This document shows, one piece after another, positions 44,155 through 52,697 of a stretch of 53,796 nucleotides of DNA; the stretch's first letter is position 1, and every line of letters begins with the position of its first letter. The DNA is from Occallatibacter sp. (GTDB taxonomy: Bacteria > Acidobacteriota > Terriglobia > Terriglobales > Acidobacteriaceae). The stretch is from contig JARLFZ010000016.1 of the NCBI GenBank assembly GCA_031296305.1, positions 1 through 53,796 on the forward strand. The letters are read 5' to 3'. A program made the translations under genes and the position numbers. The notes below the pieces were generated by a model. It searched no databases, was not told the DNA's origin, and saw only the letters and a list, made by a program, of their open reading frames with translations.

Positions 44155-44194
44155 CCGCGCCGCGGGCGCAGAGACAGCGCAAGTCGGCTGTGGG

Positions 44195-44620
44195 TCAGTT
44201 TGAAATTGGTTCTGGGGGAACAGCCCGCTGCTCGAACCAGTCGCGGATTGCCCGCGTGTTCAGGTACCAGAGCAAATAGATGCCCAGTAGAGCCTTGCCA
44301 AAGGAGAATGCGATGTCCCCAGTGGTGAGCTTAGAGAACGCGTCAAAGGGCAGGTTGTGAATTTGATGGAAATACACCAGAGACCAGAAGAGTGGATCTG
44401 AAACATACAAGACGCTGACAATCAGAATAAGAATTCGTGCCCAGTTGTGGGCGCTCCAATAGAAGTAAACGAGAAGAGCCACAAGGAGTTGGGTCACCCA
44501 GGAATGTGCCTGAAGCCTCATGGAGGGAGCAGGGGAAGAGGTGTACAACCGCACCAGAAACGAAACGATAACGAGCGCTATGAGCAGGGCGGAAACCGTG
44601 ATACCGGTTGGTCTCGACAT
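44195..44620 (-). CDS. Small hypothetical membrane protein
   Basis: About 141 residues from the ATG at 44618-44620, which has GGGGGAG upstream. Four membrane segments (about 8-23, 41-59, 63-82, 106-125). No recognised domain or charged active-site pattern. Convergent with murI. Likely inner-membrane; function unknown. Confidence 0.7.
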   Translation of the reverse strand: MSRPTGITVSALLIALVIVSFLVRLYTSSPAPSMRLQAHSWVTQLLVALLVYFYWSAHNWARILILIVSVLYVSDPLFWSLVYFHQIHNLPFDAFSKLTTGDIAFSFGKALLGIYLLWYLNTRAIRDWFEQRAVPPEPISN

Positions 44621-44800
44621 GAGGCATTCTCCCCCATTTTGTGCCAACCATTTTCTCAGACTCTCAGATGCGGAGGCAAGCTAGTTTCACTGACCCACTA
44701 CCCGAAAGGCGCTCACGAAAATCGCTCTGGTATTCTGAGAATTGGCGGCGGCTCCGCCGTTTTCCCCTTTGGACTAAGCACTCGGAGGAACTAACACTGC

Positions 44801-45568
44801 ATGATTAACCTGGCGGGCAAGACAGCCGTGGTCTTCGGGCTAGCCAACAAGCGCTCGATTGCCTGGGGCATCGCCCAAAAACTTCACGAGGCCGGCGCCA
44901 CCCTGGCCATCTGTTACATGAACGAGCGCATGCGCGCCGAGGCCCAGGACCTTATCAACGAGCTCGGCAATGCCAGCGGTTTTCAGTGCGACGTATCGAA
45001 CGATCAGGAGATCGCAACCCTGTTCGCGGCGCTCAAGGAAAAGTACGCGAAGATCGACATCCTGGTGCACGCCGTTGCCTACGCGCCCCCCGAGGACCTG
45101 AAGGGCGAGTTCATCAACACCAGCCGCGAAGGCTTCCGCATCGCGCATGACGTGAGCGTTTACTCGCTGATTGCCGTGAGCCGCGGCGCGCTGCCGCTGA
45201 TGACGGAAGGCGGCAGCATCATCACTCTGACCTACTACGCAGCCGAAAAAGTAGTGCCGCACTACAACGTGATGGCGCTGGCCAAGGCCTCGCTCGAATC
45301 CGCCGTGCGCTATCTGGCGTACGAACTGGGGCCGAAGAACATCCGCGTGAACGCCATTTCGGCCGGACCCATCAAGACGCTCGCGGCGCGCGGCGTGGGC
45401 GCGCTGGGCGACATGCTCAAGTCCCATGCCGAGCGTGCACCGCTGCATCGCAACGTGGACCAGAGCGAAGTTGGCGGCACGGCGCTCTACCTGGCCAGCG
45501 ATCTGGCCAGCGCCGTTACAGGCGAAGTCATCTACGTCGATTGCGGCTACAACATCATGGGGTTCTAG
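44801..45568 (+). CDS. fabI: Enoyl-ACP reductase (NADH)
   Basis: Last step of each fatty-acid elongation cycle. Short-chain dehydrogenase of 255 residues of the FabI type: KTAVVFGLANKRSIAWGIAQ at the N-terminus and the active-site spacing Tyr145, Tyr155 and Lys162 in TYYAAEKVVPHYNVMALAK. The C-terminal VTGEVIYVDCGYNIMGF is typical. Alone in its stretch. Confidence 0.95.
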   Translation: MINLAGKTAVVFGLANKRSIAWGIAQKLHEAGATLAICYMNERMRAEAQDLINELGNASGFQCDVSNDQEIATLFAALKEKYAKIDILVHAVAYAPPEDLKGEFINTSREGFRIAHDVSVYSLIAVSRGALPLMTEGGSIITLTYYAAEKVVPHYNVMALAKASLESAVRYLAYELGPKNIRVNAISAGPIKTLAARGVGALGDMLKSHAERAPLHRNVDQSEVGGTALYLASDLASAVTGEVIYVDCGYNIMGF

Positions 45569-45609
45569 CGGGGTGACCGGCAGATTCGACGCGAGTTTCG
45601 AAAGCCGGT

Positions 45610-46035
45610 CTACAACGGGTCTTTGGAAGTAAGCAATCCGATATGGTCCGCGCCAGCGCCCTTTCCAATGTCCATGACTTTCGCAATCGTCGCAAAGTCA
45701 AGATTGTCGTCCGCCTTGACGAACATTACCTTTTCCGCCCGCACCGAGAAGATGGCACTCAGGCGATCCCCCAGTTCCTCGATGTTCACATCGCTCTGGT
45801 TGATGCTGTAGCTCGGGAGTCCATTGTGGGCATTGATGATTCGCACCACAATGGGATTTTCCGGGGCCTGATTTGGTTTCGCAGATCGCTGCGGCAGCGC
45901 AGCCTCAAGGCCGTGAGGCAGGAGCGGAGAAATCACCATGAAGATGATCAAAAGCACCAATAGAATGTCGATCATCGGCGTCACGTTGACTTCGCCAAGC
46001 AGTTGACCCGGAGTGTGACCATTCTCGACCGTCAT
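45610..46035 (-). CDS. exbD: ExbD/TolR-family biopolymer transport protein (orphan)
   Basis: 141 residues. One membrane segment (PMIDILLVLLIIFMVIS) containing the conserved Asp of the proton path at about residue 23, followed by a periplasmic domain (VVRIINAHNGLPSYSINQ, VMFVKADDNLDFATIAKVMD). AGGAGG lies eight bases before the ATG. The usual partners exbB and tonB are not adjacent. Energises TonB receptors, of which two are in the window. Confidence 0.9.
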   Translation of the reverse strand: MTVENGHTPGQLLGEVNVTPMIDILLVLLIIFMVISPLLPHGLEAALPQRSAKPNQAPENPIVVRIINAHNGLPSYSINQSDVNIEELGDRLSAIFSVRAEKVMFVKADDNLDFATIAKVMDIGKGAGADHIGLLTSKDPL

Positions 46036-46160
46036 GGGACATACCTCCTCGCCTCTTCAGATCGCGAAGACCTTCGGAGAATTCACGGTAACTGAACTGC
46101 GCGTTCTGATGGTTTAGACACCGCGGTGCGACGAATGGTTCCCGCTCGACGTGTGGGCCG

Positions 46161-47384
46161 TCAGGCGGAGCGGACGAGGCCGAAGTGTTCCAATTCGGCG
46201 ATGGCTCGATCTTTGTCCGGAGTTTTTTCAGATTCAGGACGCGCGGAGACACAGTTGCGCCCGCGGCGCTTTGCCGCGTACATGGCAGCGTCCGCACGCC
46301 GCATCATTTCCTCCCACCCTAGTGCCGGATGCAACTCGGCGACTCCGGCGCATACCGTCATTTTGACCGGACCGGTTTCAAATGGAACGTCGAGATCGGC
46401 CACGGCCTGACGCGCGCGTTCGGCAATGTTAAGCGCCGCCGAACCCGAAGTATCGGGCAGAAGTATTGCGAACTCCTCGCCACCCATGCGCGCCAGCGAA
46501 TCCTGCATGCGCAGCACGCAGGTCAGACGGCGCACAAGGGCCTGTAGTGCGCAGTCGCCCGCGGCGTGGCCGCGCGTGTCGTTCAAGTATTTGAAGTTGT
46601 CGATGTCTATGACGATCATGCTCAGCGCGTTGCCGTAGCGTTGGGAGCGCGCGGTTTCGCGCAGCGCGGCTTCCTCCATCGAGCGGCGATTCAAAGCGCC
46701 CGTTAAGGCATCGGTGCGCGCCTGCCGGGCAAGCTCTCCCTGCAATTCGGTCACCAGGAACCACATCTGGCACATGGCCATGCAGGCGGCAAGAAACGCC
46801 GCCGCAGCCAGCGAGCCGATCCAGCGTGGGTCGCTATGGGCGTTAACGGTCTCCCAGGGATGCGCGTAGCTCAGGTTGGTTAGAATGGCGCGGTACGCGG
46901 CCACGCCCATTTCCCCGCAGAGAATTACTGCGCCCACGCGCGACACCGCGGTGAACGGCCCCTTGCCGTATTTCCACAAGGTCCATGCCGAAAAGCCGCA
47001 CAACCCCACGAACGGAAGATTGATCACATTGCCGGTGTAGGGAATTTTCCCAAGAAATGTGATGGTGTACGCCGCCAAAACCAGCCCGACGGGAATCCAA
47101 AGCCGGCGATGCGGGAAGGGCTTGCGCACGACAAAGCAATACAGCCCCATCCACTGCATGGCGATCGAAATAAGATACAGCTCGTTGGCAGCCATGCTGC
47201 CGATATATGCCGGAACCTTGCCTTCCAATCCTTGCAGAACAAGTTTGATCAATCCCACAACTTGTGCGCCGGCAAACCACATCGTTCCCGTGGCGCGCCG
47301 GTTATACCAGGCGAGCACCACAATGCACACCGTGAACACGGTGACCGACGCGATGTTCGTAAAGAAGTATGTCCCGTAATCCAT
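46161..47384 (-). CDS. Diguanylate cyclase, membrane-anchored
   Basis: 407 residues. About six membrane segments (roughly residues 6-210) precede a GGDEF domain with an intact active site GGEEF at 301-305 and an intact product-inhibition I-site RMQD at 292-295, five residues before it. Motif TDALTGALNRRS marks the domain start. It makes cyclic di-GMP from two GTP. The N-terminal membrane sensor has no recognised input motif. No neighbouring phosphodiesterase or effector. Confidence 0.92.
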   Translation of the reverse strand: MDYGTYFFTNIASVTVFTVCIVVLAWYNRRATGTMWFAGAQVVGLIKLVLQGLEGKVPAYIGSMAANELYLISIAMQWMGLYCFVVRKPFPHRRLWIPVGLVLAAYTITFLGKIPYTGNVINLPFVGLCGFSAWTLWKYGKGPFTAVSRVGAVILCGEMGVAAYRAILTNLSYAHPWETVNAHSDPRWIGSLAAAAFLAACMAMCQMWFLVTELQGELARQARTDALTGALNRRSMEEAALRETARSQRYGNALSMIVIDIDNFKYLNDTRGHAAGDCALQALVRRLTCVLRMQDSLARMGGEEFAILLPDTSGSAALNIAERARQAVADLDVPFETGPVKMTVCAGVAELHPALGWEEMMRRADAAMYAAKRRGRNCVSARPESEKTPDKDRAIAELEHFGLVRSA

Positions 47385-47567
47385 ACCGCGGCACAGCTCT
47401 CCATAACTTCTTGTTCCCCATGTGTATCGGCTGGAATTCTGTTTTGATACAGAGCATTGACCCGGATTTTCGGGTCATTTCCAGACAAGGGCTCAATTGC
47501 GCTCAGGAACCCACTAATTCTACGGATGTTCTTTGCGAACCGGAGTAGCATCTTCGGGGCATGCTGA

Positions 47568-48578
47568 TTACTTTCGGAACGTCAGAATCTCAGCCCATAC
47601 GGCGGGCTCGACAGGCAGCCCAAGGCACAGGTTTTCTTCGCGGATGCGCAAGGTTTGCTCGCCGGGATAGCGGACTTTGCGATTGGGTGTGGCGGGCCGG
47701 CAGTTGTGCAGAGATGCGACAACAGCATCGGCGATTGCCTCAGCCTGCGATGCGGGGCCAAATGCCGCGGGATTGAGTGCGAAAAACATCTGCGAGATGC
47801 CGGCTTCGCGCTCGGCGTCGGGTGCGATCTCATGCGTGGCGCGACCCAGCGCCATCATGGCTGCCACCATGTCGAGCAGCACCGAGAGACCGGAGCCTTT
47901 CCAGTAACCAATCGGCAGCGGCCGCCAGGACTTCTCGATCGCAGCCGGATCGCGGGTGAGATTGCCCTCGGTGTCGAAGCCGCCGTCGACCGGGAGCTGC
48001 TCGCCGCGCTTCCTGTAGCTTTCCAGGGTCCCGTAGGAAAACTGCGACATGGCCATGTCGAGGACGACGGGACCGGCAGCGCGCGGCACGGCGATCACCA
48101 GGGGGTTGTTGCCGATGGCGCGTTCCGCGCCGCCCCAGGGTGGCAGATTGGGCATGGTGTTGGTCCAGCAGATGCCGATCATGCCGGCCTCCGCCGCCTG
48201 CCAGCCGTAAGTGCCGGCGCGCATCCAGTGATTGGTGTTGCCCATGGAGACGCAGCCCACACCGTGTTCGCGGCCGAGCGCGATGGCGCGCTCCATTGCC
48301 GCCAGCGCATTCAAATTACCCGGGCCTTTATGCCCGTCCCAGCGCTCCAGCGCGCCGCACCGCGCCGTGGCCACCGCCTGGCCTGCCGGATCGACGCAGC
48401 CGTTACGAATGGTGGCCACAAAACGCGGGAAGCGGTTGATGCCGTGCGTATACACGCCGTCGCGCGTGGTTTCGGCGAAAAGGCGCGCGCATGTCTGGGC
48501 GCGATCAGGCGCGAAGCCGAGCGTGCAAAGAATGCTGGCGAGAGCTTGCTGAACCTCGGCGAAGGGGATGCGGTTCAT
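47568..48578 (-). CDS. dlgD: Malate/lactate-dehydrogenase-family oxidoreductase, DlgD-like
   Basis: 336 residues. Strongly like the 2,3-diketo-L-gulonate reductase YiaK/DlgD: GVYTHGINRFPRFVATI, NTNHWMRAGTYGWQAAEAG, MIGICWTNTMPNLPPWGG, FSYGTLESYRKRGEQLPVDG, LPIGYWKGSGLSVLLDM. The long shared blocks make this family member more likely than a malate or lactate enzyme. AGAGGATCC before the ATG marks the start. No other ascorbate/gulonate genes lie nearby. Confidence 0.82.
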   Translation of the reverse strand: MNRIPFAEVQQALASILCTLGFAPDRAQTCARLFAETTRDGVYTHGINRFPRFVATIRNGCVDPAGQAVATARCGALERWDGHKGPGNLNALAAMERAIALGREHGVGCVSMGNTNHWMRAGTYGWQAAEAGMIGICWTNTMPNLPPWGGAERAIGNNPLVIAVPRAAGPVVLDMAMSQFSYGTLESYRKRGEQLPVDGGFDTEGNLTRDPAAIEKSWRPLPIGYWKGSGLSVLLDMVAAMMALGRATHEIAPDAEREAGISQMFFALNPAAFGPASQAEAIADAVVASLHNCRPATPNRKVRYPGEQTLRIREENLCLGLPVEPAVWAEILTFRK

Positions 48579-48666
48579 GGATCCTCTGAGGAAGTTGTAT
48601 CAGGCAGTGCGGAGATACGAGAAGGGAGATCCTGTGCTACGGGCATTCGCAAAGAGTCAAAGCGCG

Positions 48667-49128
48667 CTAATTTCGATGTCCCCTCTGATCGGCTGATTCG
48701 GGGAAATCGAGCTGAAGCTGCCGAACACGAGCCAAGGCAGTTTTGTACAGACACTCTTCCATCGCTGTGCCGGCTCCAGACCCGGTGGTATAGCTGGCGG
48801 CCACAGCGTCGCAATATTGGTCACGGTAGCTGCGCCATGAAAGCTGTGAGTCCTCGAGCTTCGTAGCTGCGTTTTCGAGTGCTTGAAGAATTACAGGCCC
48901 ATAGAGGGCTTTCTCCCTGGGGCTTGTTCCGCGCAAGTTTGCGGTGGCGCGCGCTACGAGATCATCTGCAACTTTGTTCATGCCTGTTTGTGCTTTCCAA
49001 TAGCACTCGCGCATCGCCGCATTGGAAACATTGGGTCCATTCGGGCATGGATCGTCCTTCTGCCCGAAGCACAGAAGCGGCAAAGTGCAGATACAAGTGA
49101 GAATGAGTTTAGGAGTGATGGGTCGCAT
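48667..49128 (-). CDS. Lysozyme-inhibitor LprI-type protein (DUF1311)
   Basis: 153 residues. A signal peptide (about 1-22) precedes a small helical domain with paired Cys: AMRECYWKAQTGMNKVADD, LSWRSYRDQYCDAVAAS and GTAMEECLYKTALARVRQLQ. This is the DUF1311/LprI pattern. Members have been reported to inhibit lysozyme, so a role in protecting the wall is possible, not shown. Confidence 0.82.
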   Translation of the reverse strand: MRPITPKLILTCICTLPLLCFGQKDDPCPNGPNVSNAAMRECYWKAQTGMNKVADDLVARATANLRGTSPREKALYGPVILQALENAATKLEDSQLSWRSYRDQYCDAVAASYTTGSGAGTAMEECLYKTALARVRQLQLDFPESADQRGHRN

Positions 49129-49205
49129 CGGCGTTCAAACTCCGTTTGCAATTGTACTGCAAATTTCAGATACGCTCGAAGACCGGTAGCCGATTTGTCG
49201 GGTTG

Positions 49206-49679
49206 TCATTCTTTCAGCGCCACGGTGATCTTGCGCGCGTCTCCGCCTTCGGAGGCGATCACGATCTCGCCGGTGGCGCGCTTGCGGATGCTCTTGAACT
49301 TGTCGCCCCACTCCACCAACACCAGAGCATCGGGCGTGAGCAGATCGTCGAGGCCCAGCGTCTCCAACTGGCGCTCACTCTCAAGGCGGTAGACGTCGAG
49401 GTGATAAAGCTTGACCGGCTTGCCGTTGCGCGAGCCGTCGTACTCGTGAATCAGCGTGAAGGTGGGGCTGGTCACTTCGTCGGTCTCGGCGGCGTCCAGA
49501 GCCTGGGCGATGCCTTTGACCAGCGTTGTCTTGCCGGTGCCCAGCTCGCCGCGCAAGAGCAGCAACTGCGGCGGCTGGAGCAATGCGGCCAGCTTGCGGC
49601 CCACGGCAACCGTGTCCGCGCCGCTTTGCGTGGTGAACTCGTACATCCTGCCTTCCGCGGCCACTGCGGTGTTGCTCAT
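49206..49679 (-). CDS. tsaE: tRNA t6A biosynthesis ATPase TsaE
   Basis: 157 residues. Walker A GELGTGKTT at about residues 44-52, then TSPTFTLIHEYDG and LYHLDVYRLES, and a late VLVEWGDKF. Works with TsaB and TsaD. The ATG overlaps the nnr stop by four bases, the frequent nnr-tsaE order. Confidence 0.94.
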   Translation of the reverse strand: MSNTAVAAEGRMYEFTTQSGADTVAVGRKLAALLQPPQLLLLRGELGTGKTTLVKGIAQALDAAETDEVTSPTFTLIHEYDGSRNGKPVKLYHLDVYRLESERQLETLGLDDLLTPDALVLVEWGDKFKSIRKRATGEIVIASEGGDARKITVALKE

Positions 49680-51361
49680 TGCTGAACCTCGTCAGAGATC
49701 ACTGCAAGCGCCTTCCGTCCGCTGCATGCAATGCCCTGCAACCAAACATAACCGTTTTTGCCGCCCACTTCAAAACGATGCAGGCGCGATTGGTAGGCTC
49801 GCGACAGTTGCGCCAGGCAATCGGTAGCCAGCAAGGTGTGCTCATCTGTCTCGCGCACCGCCAGATCCGCGGCCAACCCGTGCAAATAGACCGCGGCCTC
49901 GACTGCGTGCGCGGGGTCGTGAGGATATTGTGCGAGCAGGCCGGCGATCAGCCCGGTGAGCAGGTCGCCGCTGCCGCCCTTGGCCATGCCGGGATTGCCG
50001 CTCGTATTCACGGCCACGCGGCCATCGGGATGTGCGATGAGGGTGCGCGCGCCTTTCAACACCAGAATGACGCCCATGCGTTCGGCGAAGCTGCGCGCCA
50101 CATTGAGCCGGTCAGCCTGAACTTCGGCGACGGTGCATCCGGCGAGGCGGGCCATCTCGCCGGGATGGGGCGTGAGCACAAGTGTGCGTCCCTTCGCGAG
50201 TTTTGCAAGCAACACCGGCTTTGTGGCGAGGATGTTGAGAGCGTCGGCGTCGATCACGGCGGGCATTTTGATCGCAGAGAGCAAGCCCGTGGTGAATTTC
50301 ACAGTTTCCGCATCCTGGCCCAATCCGGGGCCGATGGCGAGCACGGTTTTTCCCGCGGTGAACTGAGATAGTTCATCTGCCTCGAGGTTTTTCGCGGCGA
50401 TTTGGCCGGCATCTGTTGACTTGAGCGGCCAGGTCATCAATTCCGCGGCGAAAGACGACACCACGGCCAGCGCGGGCTTGGGGACTGCCACAGTGACGAG
50501 GCCTGCCCCTGCGCGCAATGCAGCCATGGCAGTCATCGAAGGCGCTCCCGCCTTGCCTCCGGCGGAGCCAAATGTTCCCCCCACCACGAGCACGTGGCCG
50601 AAATTGCCCTTGTTGGCGGCGGCGGCGCGGGGCGTTTGCGCCAGAGCCAGCGATGAGCCCGCCCAGTCGATGCCGAGCTTGGAAATGATCGCCGCCTCGG
50701 GCGAGCCGATGGGTGCGACAACAATGGGCTGATCCCAGCGGCGCGTGAGGGTCCCGAAAACGTGAGCGGGCTTGGGCGCGGTAAAGGTAATGACGGCGTC
50801 GGCGGGAAATGCAGCGTCCGTGGCCATGGCGCCGGTTGCATCGGCGGGCCAGCCGGAGGGCAGATCGATGGCAAGAATGGGTGCAAGCACCGGCGCCTGG
50901 CTCTTGCGCAGCCACTCGAGCGCGATGAGCGCCATGCCTTTCATCGGCGGCTTGAATCCCGTGCCCAGCACGGCGTCCACTATGAGGTCGGACGTGAGCG
51001 CATCGCGATGCGAGGCCAGCTCCTGCGCGCTGGTTATCACGTGAACCTTGCCGCGCACCGGCTGGGTGAGTTCACTCCACGCGATGGCGGCGTCGCCTGC
51101 GAGCTTTTCTGGAGTGCCCAGCAGGAGGGTGGTCACGTCGAGTCCAGCCTCGGCCAGCAGCCACGCCGCCATCATGCCGTCGCCGCCGTTGTTGCCGGTT
51201 CCTGCGAGCACGGTGACGCGACGCGCGTGCGGAAACTGCTGACGAGCAAAGGCCGCTACGGCCGAAGAGGCCGCACGCATCAGATCGATCGAGGCGATGC
51301 CAAAGCGCTGCGTAGTGGCGCGGTCGCAGGCCTGCATCTCGGCTGCGGAAAGAACGTGCAT
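49676..51361 (-). CDS. nnr: Bifunctional NAD(P)H-hydrate epimerase/dehydratase
   Basis: 561 residues. Repairs hydrated NAD(P)H. The N-terminal YjeF/epimerase domain has TVLAGTGNNGGDGMMAAWLL. The C-terminal ADP-dependent dehydratase domain has VVGGTFGSAGGKAGAPSMTA, IGPGLGQD and NTSGNPGMAKGGSGDLLTGL with the expected Asp. Overlaps tsaE by four bases. Confidence 0.95.
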   Translation of the reverse strand: MHVLSAAEMQACDRATTQRFGIASIDLMRAASSAVAAFARQQFPHARRVTVLAGTGNNGGDGMMAAWLLAEAGLDVTTLLLGTPEKLAGDAAIAWSELTQPVRGKVHVITSAQELASHRDALTSDLIVDAVLGTGFKPPMKGMALIALEWLRKSQAPVLAPILAIDLPSGWPADATGAMATDAAFPADAVITFTAPKPAHVFGTLTRRWDQPIVVAPIGSPEAAIISKLGIDWAGSSLALAQTPRAAAANKGNFGHVLVVGGTFGSAGGKAGAPSMTAMAALRAGAGLVTVAVPKPALAVVSSFAAELMTWPLKSTDAGQIAAKNLEADELSQFTAGKTVLAIGPGLGQDAETVKFTTGLLSAIKMPAVIDADALNILATKPVLLAKLAKGRTLVLTPHPGEMARLAGCTVAEVQADRLNVARSFAERMGVILVLKGARTLIAHPDGRVAVNTSGNPGMAKGGSGDLLTGLIAGLLAQYPHDPAHAVEAAVYLHGLAADLAVRETDEHTLLATDCLAQLSRAYQSRLHRFEVGGKNGYVWLQGIACSGRKALAVISDEVQQ

Positions 51362-51378
51362 CGCATTTATGGTATCGC

Positions 51379-51457
51379 AGTGGTTAGTGGTTAGTGGTTA
51401 GGGAACGCGTCGGATGGCCGCGGGCGGCTAATCACTAACCGCTAACCACTAATCACT
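51379..51457. repeat. TGGTTAG repeats facing CTAATCACT repeats
   Basis: Positions 51379-51401 carry TGGTTAG units and 51427-51457 carry the complementary CTAATCACTAACC/CTAACCACTAATCACT units. They can fold into an imperfect hairpin of about 15 paired bases. The same blocks lie at 845-874 and 942-961, 50 kb away. Confidence 0.7.
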
Positions 51458-51465
51458 GTTCCTCG

Positions 51466-52521
51466 TCACTTGAGCAGGCGGGCCTGCAAGGAGACGTGAG
51501 AGTTGGGGCGGGTGAGGACACAGGAGCCGTTTTTGTCGCAGTGGAAGTGAATGGGGGCAGGAAAGACCGACCAATCCGCGGTGCGGTTTCGCAAACCGGC
51601 GACACCCAGAAAGAACACCCGCCCGCCGCTGGTTTCGACAGTGCCGTGGGAGGGATTGTCGCCAACAATCACGTCATCGCCCTCAATCGCGGTGGGCAGG
51701 CGCTGAGTCTGCGACAAAAGTCCGGAATTCCCTCCGTGACCTTTGCCATTCAGCTCTCTCTCGTGCTGCATCCAATTGTCCTGCTCGGCAAGGGTGGGGA
51801 AATCGGTGAAGAAATCCCAGCTCTTGAACGAGGTGTAGGCTTTCGCCCCGCAGGGCAGCGGGCCCGTCAGATCGATCTCAGAAACTTGACCGTCCTCTCC
51901 GGTCATATTCTGCACGACGTCACCATTCTGGGTCTCCCGCGGTTCGCTCGGCGCGACGAATTTCGCGTTTGGTGTGCGGGCCATCGACGCGGGAAAGAGA
52001 ATCTGTTTCTGGCAGGCGACGCGGCCGGCAGCATCCCGAATACGGAGTGTTACCGAGAGCCGGCGCGACGGATCCTGAGCCACGGCCGCAAAGCTGCGCA
52101 CCTGCGTCGGATCAATGGGATCGAGGAAGAACTGGTATGAGCCGCTCTGCTCCCAGCGCGCGATGAGGCGGCCGCTGAGCCCGGCAGGATCGTATCTCTG
52201 GCTTCCCATATCGATGTAAGGCGCGGGCGGCTTGGGCTGGAGCCACGAGGGAACGGCAAGAAAGATAAGCACGGCGCCCGCCAGCAACACCAACGGCAGG
52301 AGAATCCTGGCGACGGGAATCGGAACGTTCTTCTTCCGCTTGGCAGCCAGTTCTGCCTGCGGAGGCGCCATGGCTTCGCGAAAGGAGTACAGCTCCGGCA
52401 GATTGGTCTGCCGGGTGGGCACAACTTCAAATCTGGAGACGGGGATTTCTTCGCCGGAGCCCGCCGGCTGGCCACCAGTAGCGGCTGGCTGATTAGGCTC
52501 GTATTGGTCCGCATCACTCAT
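51466..52521 (-). CDS. Hypothetical single-pass membrane protein
   Basis: About 351 residues from the ATG at 52519-52521. The frame is open to 52611 but that part has no support. A disordered Pro/Gln/Gly-rich cytoplasmic segment (1-70) and one membrane segment (about 70-92) precede an extracytoplasmic beta-rich domain (YDPAGLSGRLIARWEQSGSY, SVTLRIRDAAGRVACQ). Not recognised. Convergent neighbour of nothing; upstream lies a TonB receptor on the same strand. Confidence 0.7.
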   Translation of the reverse strand: MSDADQYEPNQPAATGGQPAGSGEEIPVSRFEVVPTRQTNLPELYSFREAMAPPQAELAAKRKKNVPIPVARILLPLVLLAGAVLIFLAVPSWLQPKPPAPYIDMGSQRYDPAGLSGRLIARWEQSGSYQFFLDPIDPTQVRSFAAVAQDPSRRLSVTLRIRDAAGRVACQKQILFPASMARTPNAKFVAPSEPRETQNGDVVQNMTGEDGQVSEIDLTGPLPCGAKAYTSFKSWDFFTDFPTLAEQDNWMQHERELNGKGHGGNSGLLSQTQRLPTAIEGDDVIVGDNPSHGTVETSGGRVFFLGVAGLRNRTADWSVFPAPIHFHCDKNGSCVLTRPNSHVSLQARLLK

Positions 52522-52697
52522 AGGACTAGGCACCCGATCGTTCTCGTTGGTTGGGGGATCGTGCGCGGAGATCACAGCCATTGGAACACGACAGCGGCAG
52601 CGCCGCAACAAAAGTTGTGCATGGTGAATGGGAGAAGGTGCAACATCAGTTAGCTTCCCGAACCGGGATTAGTTGCGGCCCAGCGCCGTCTCGACCG

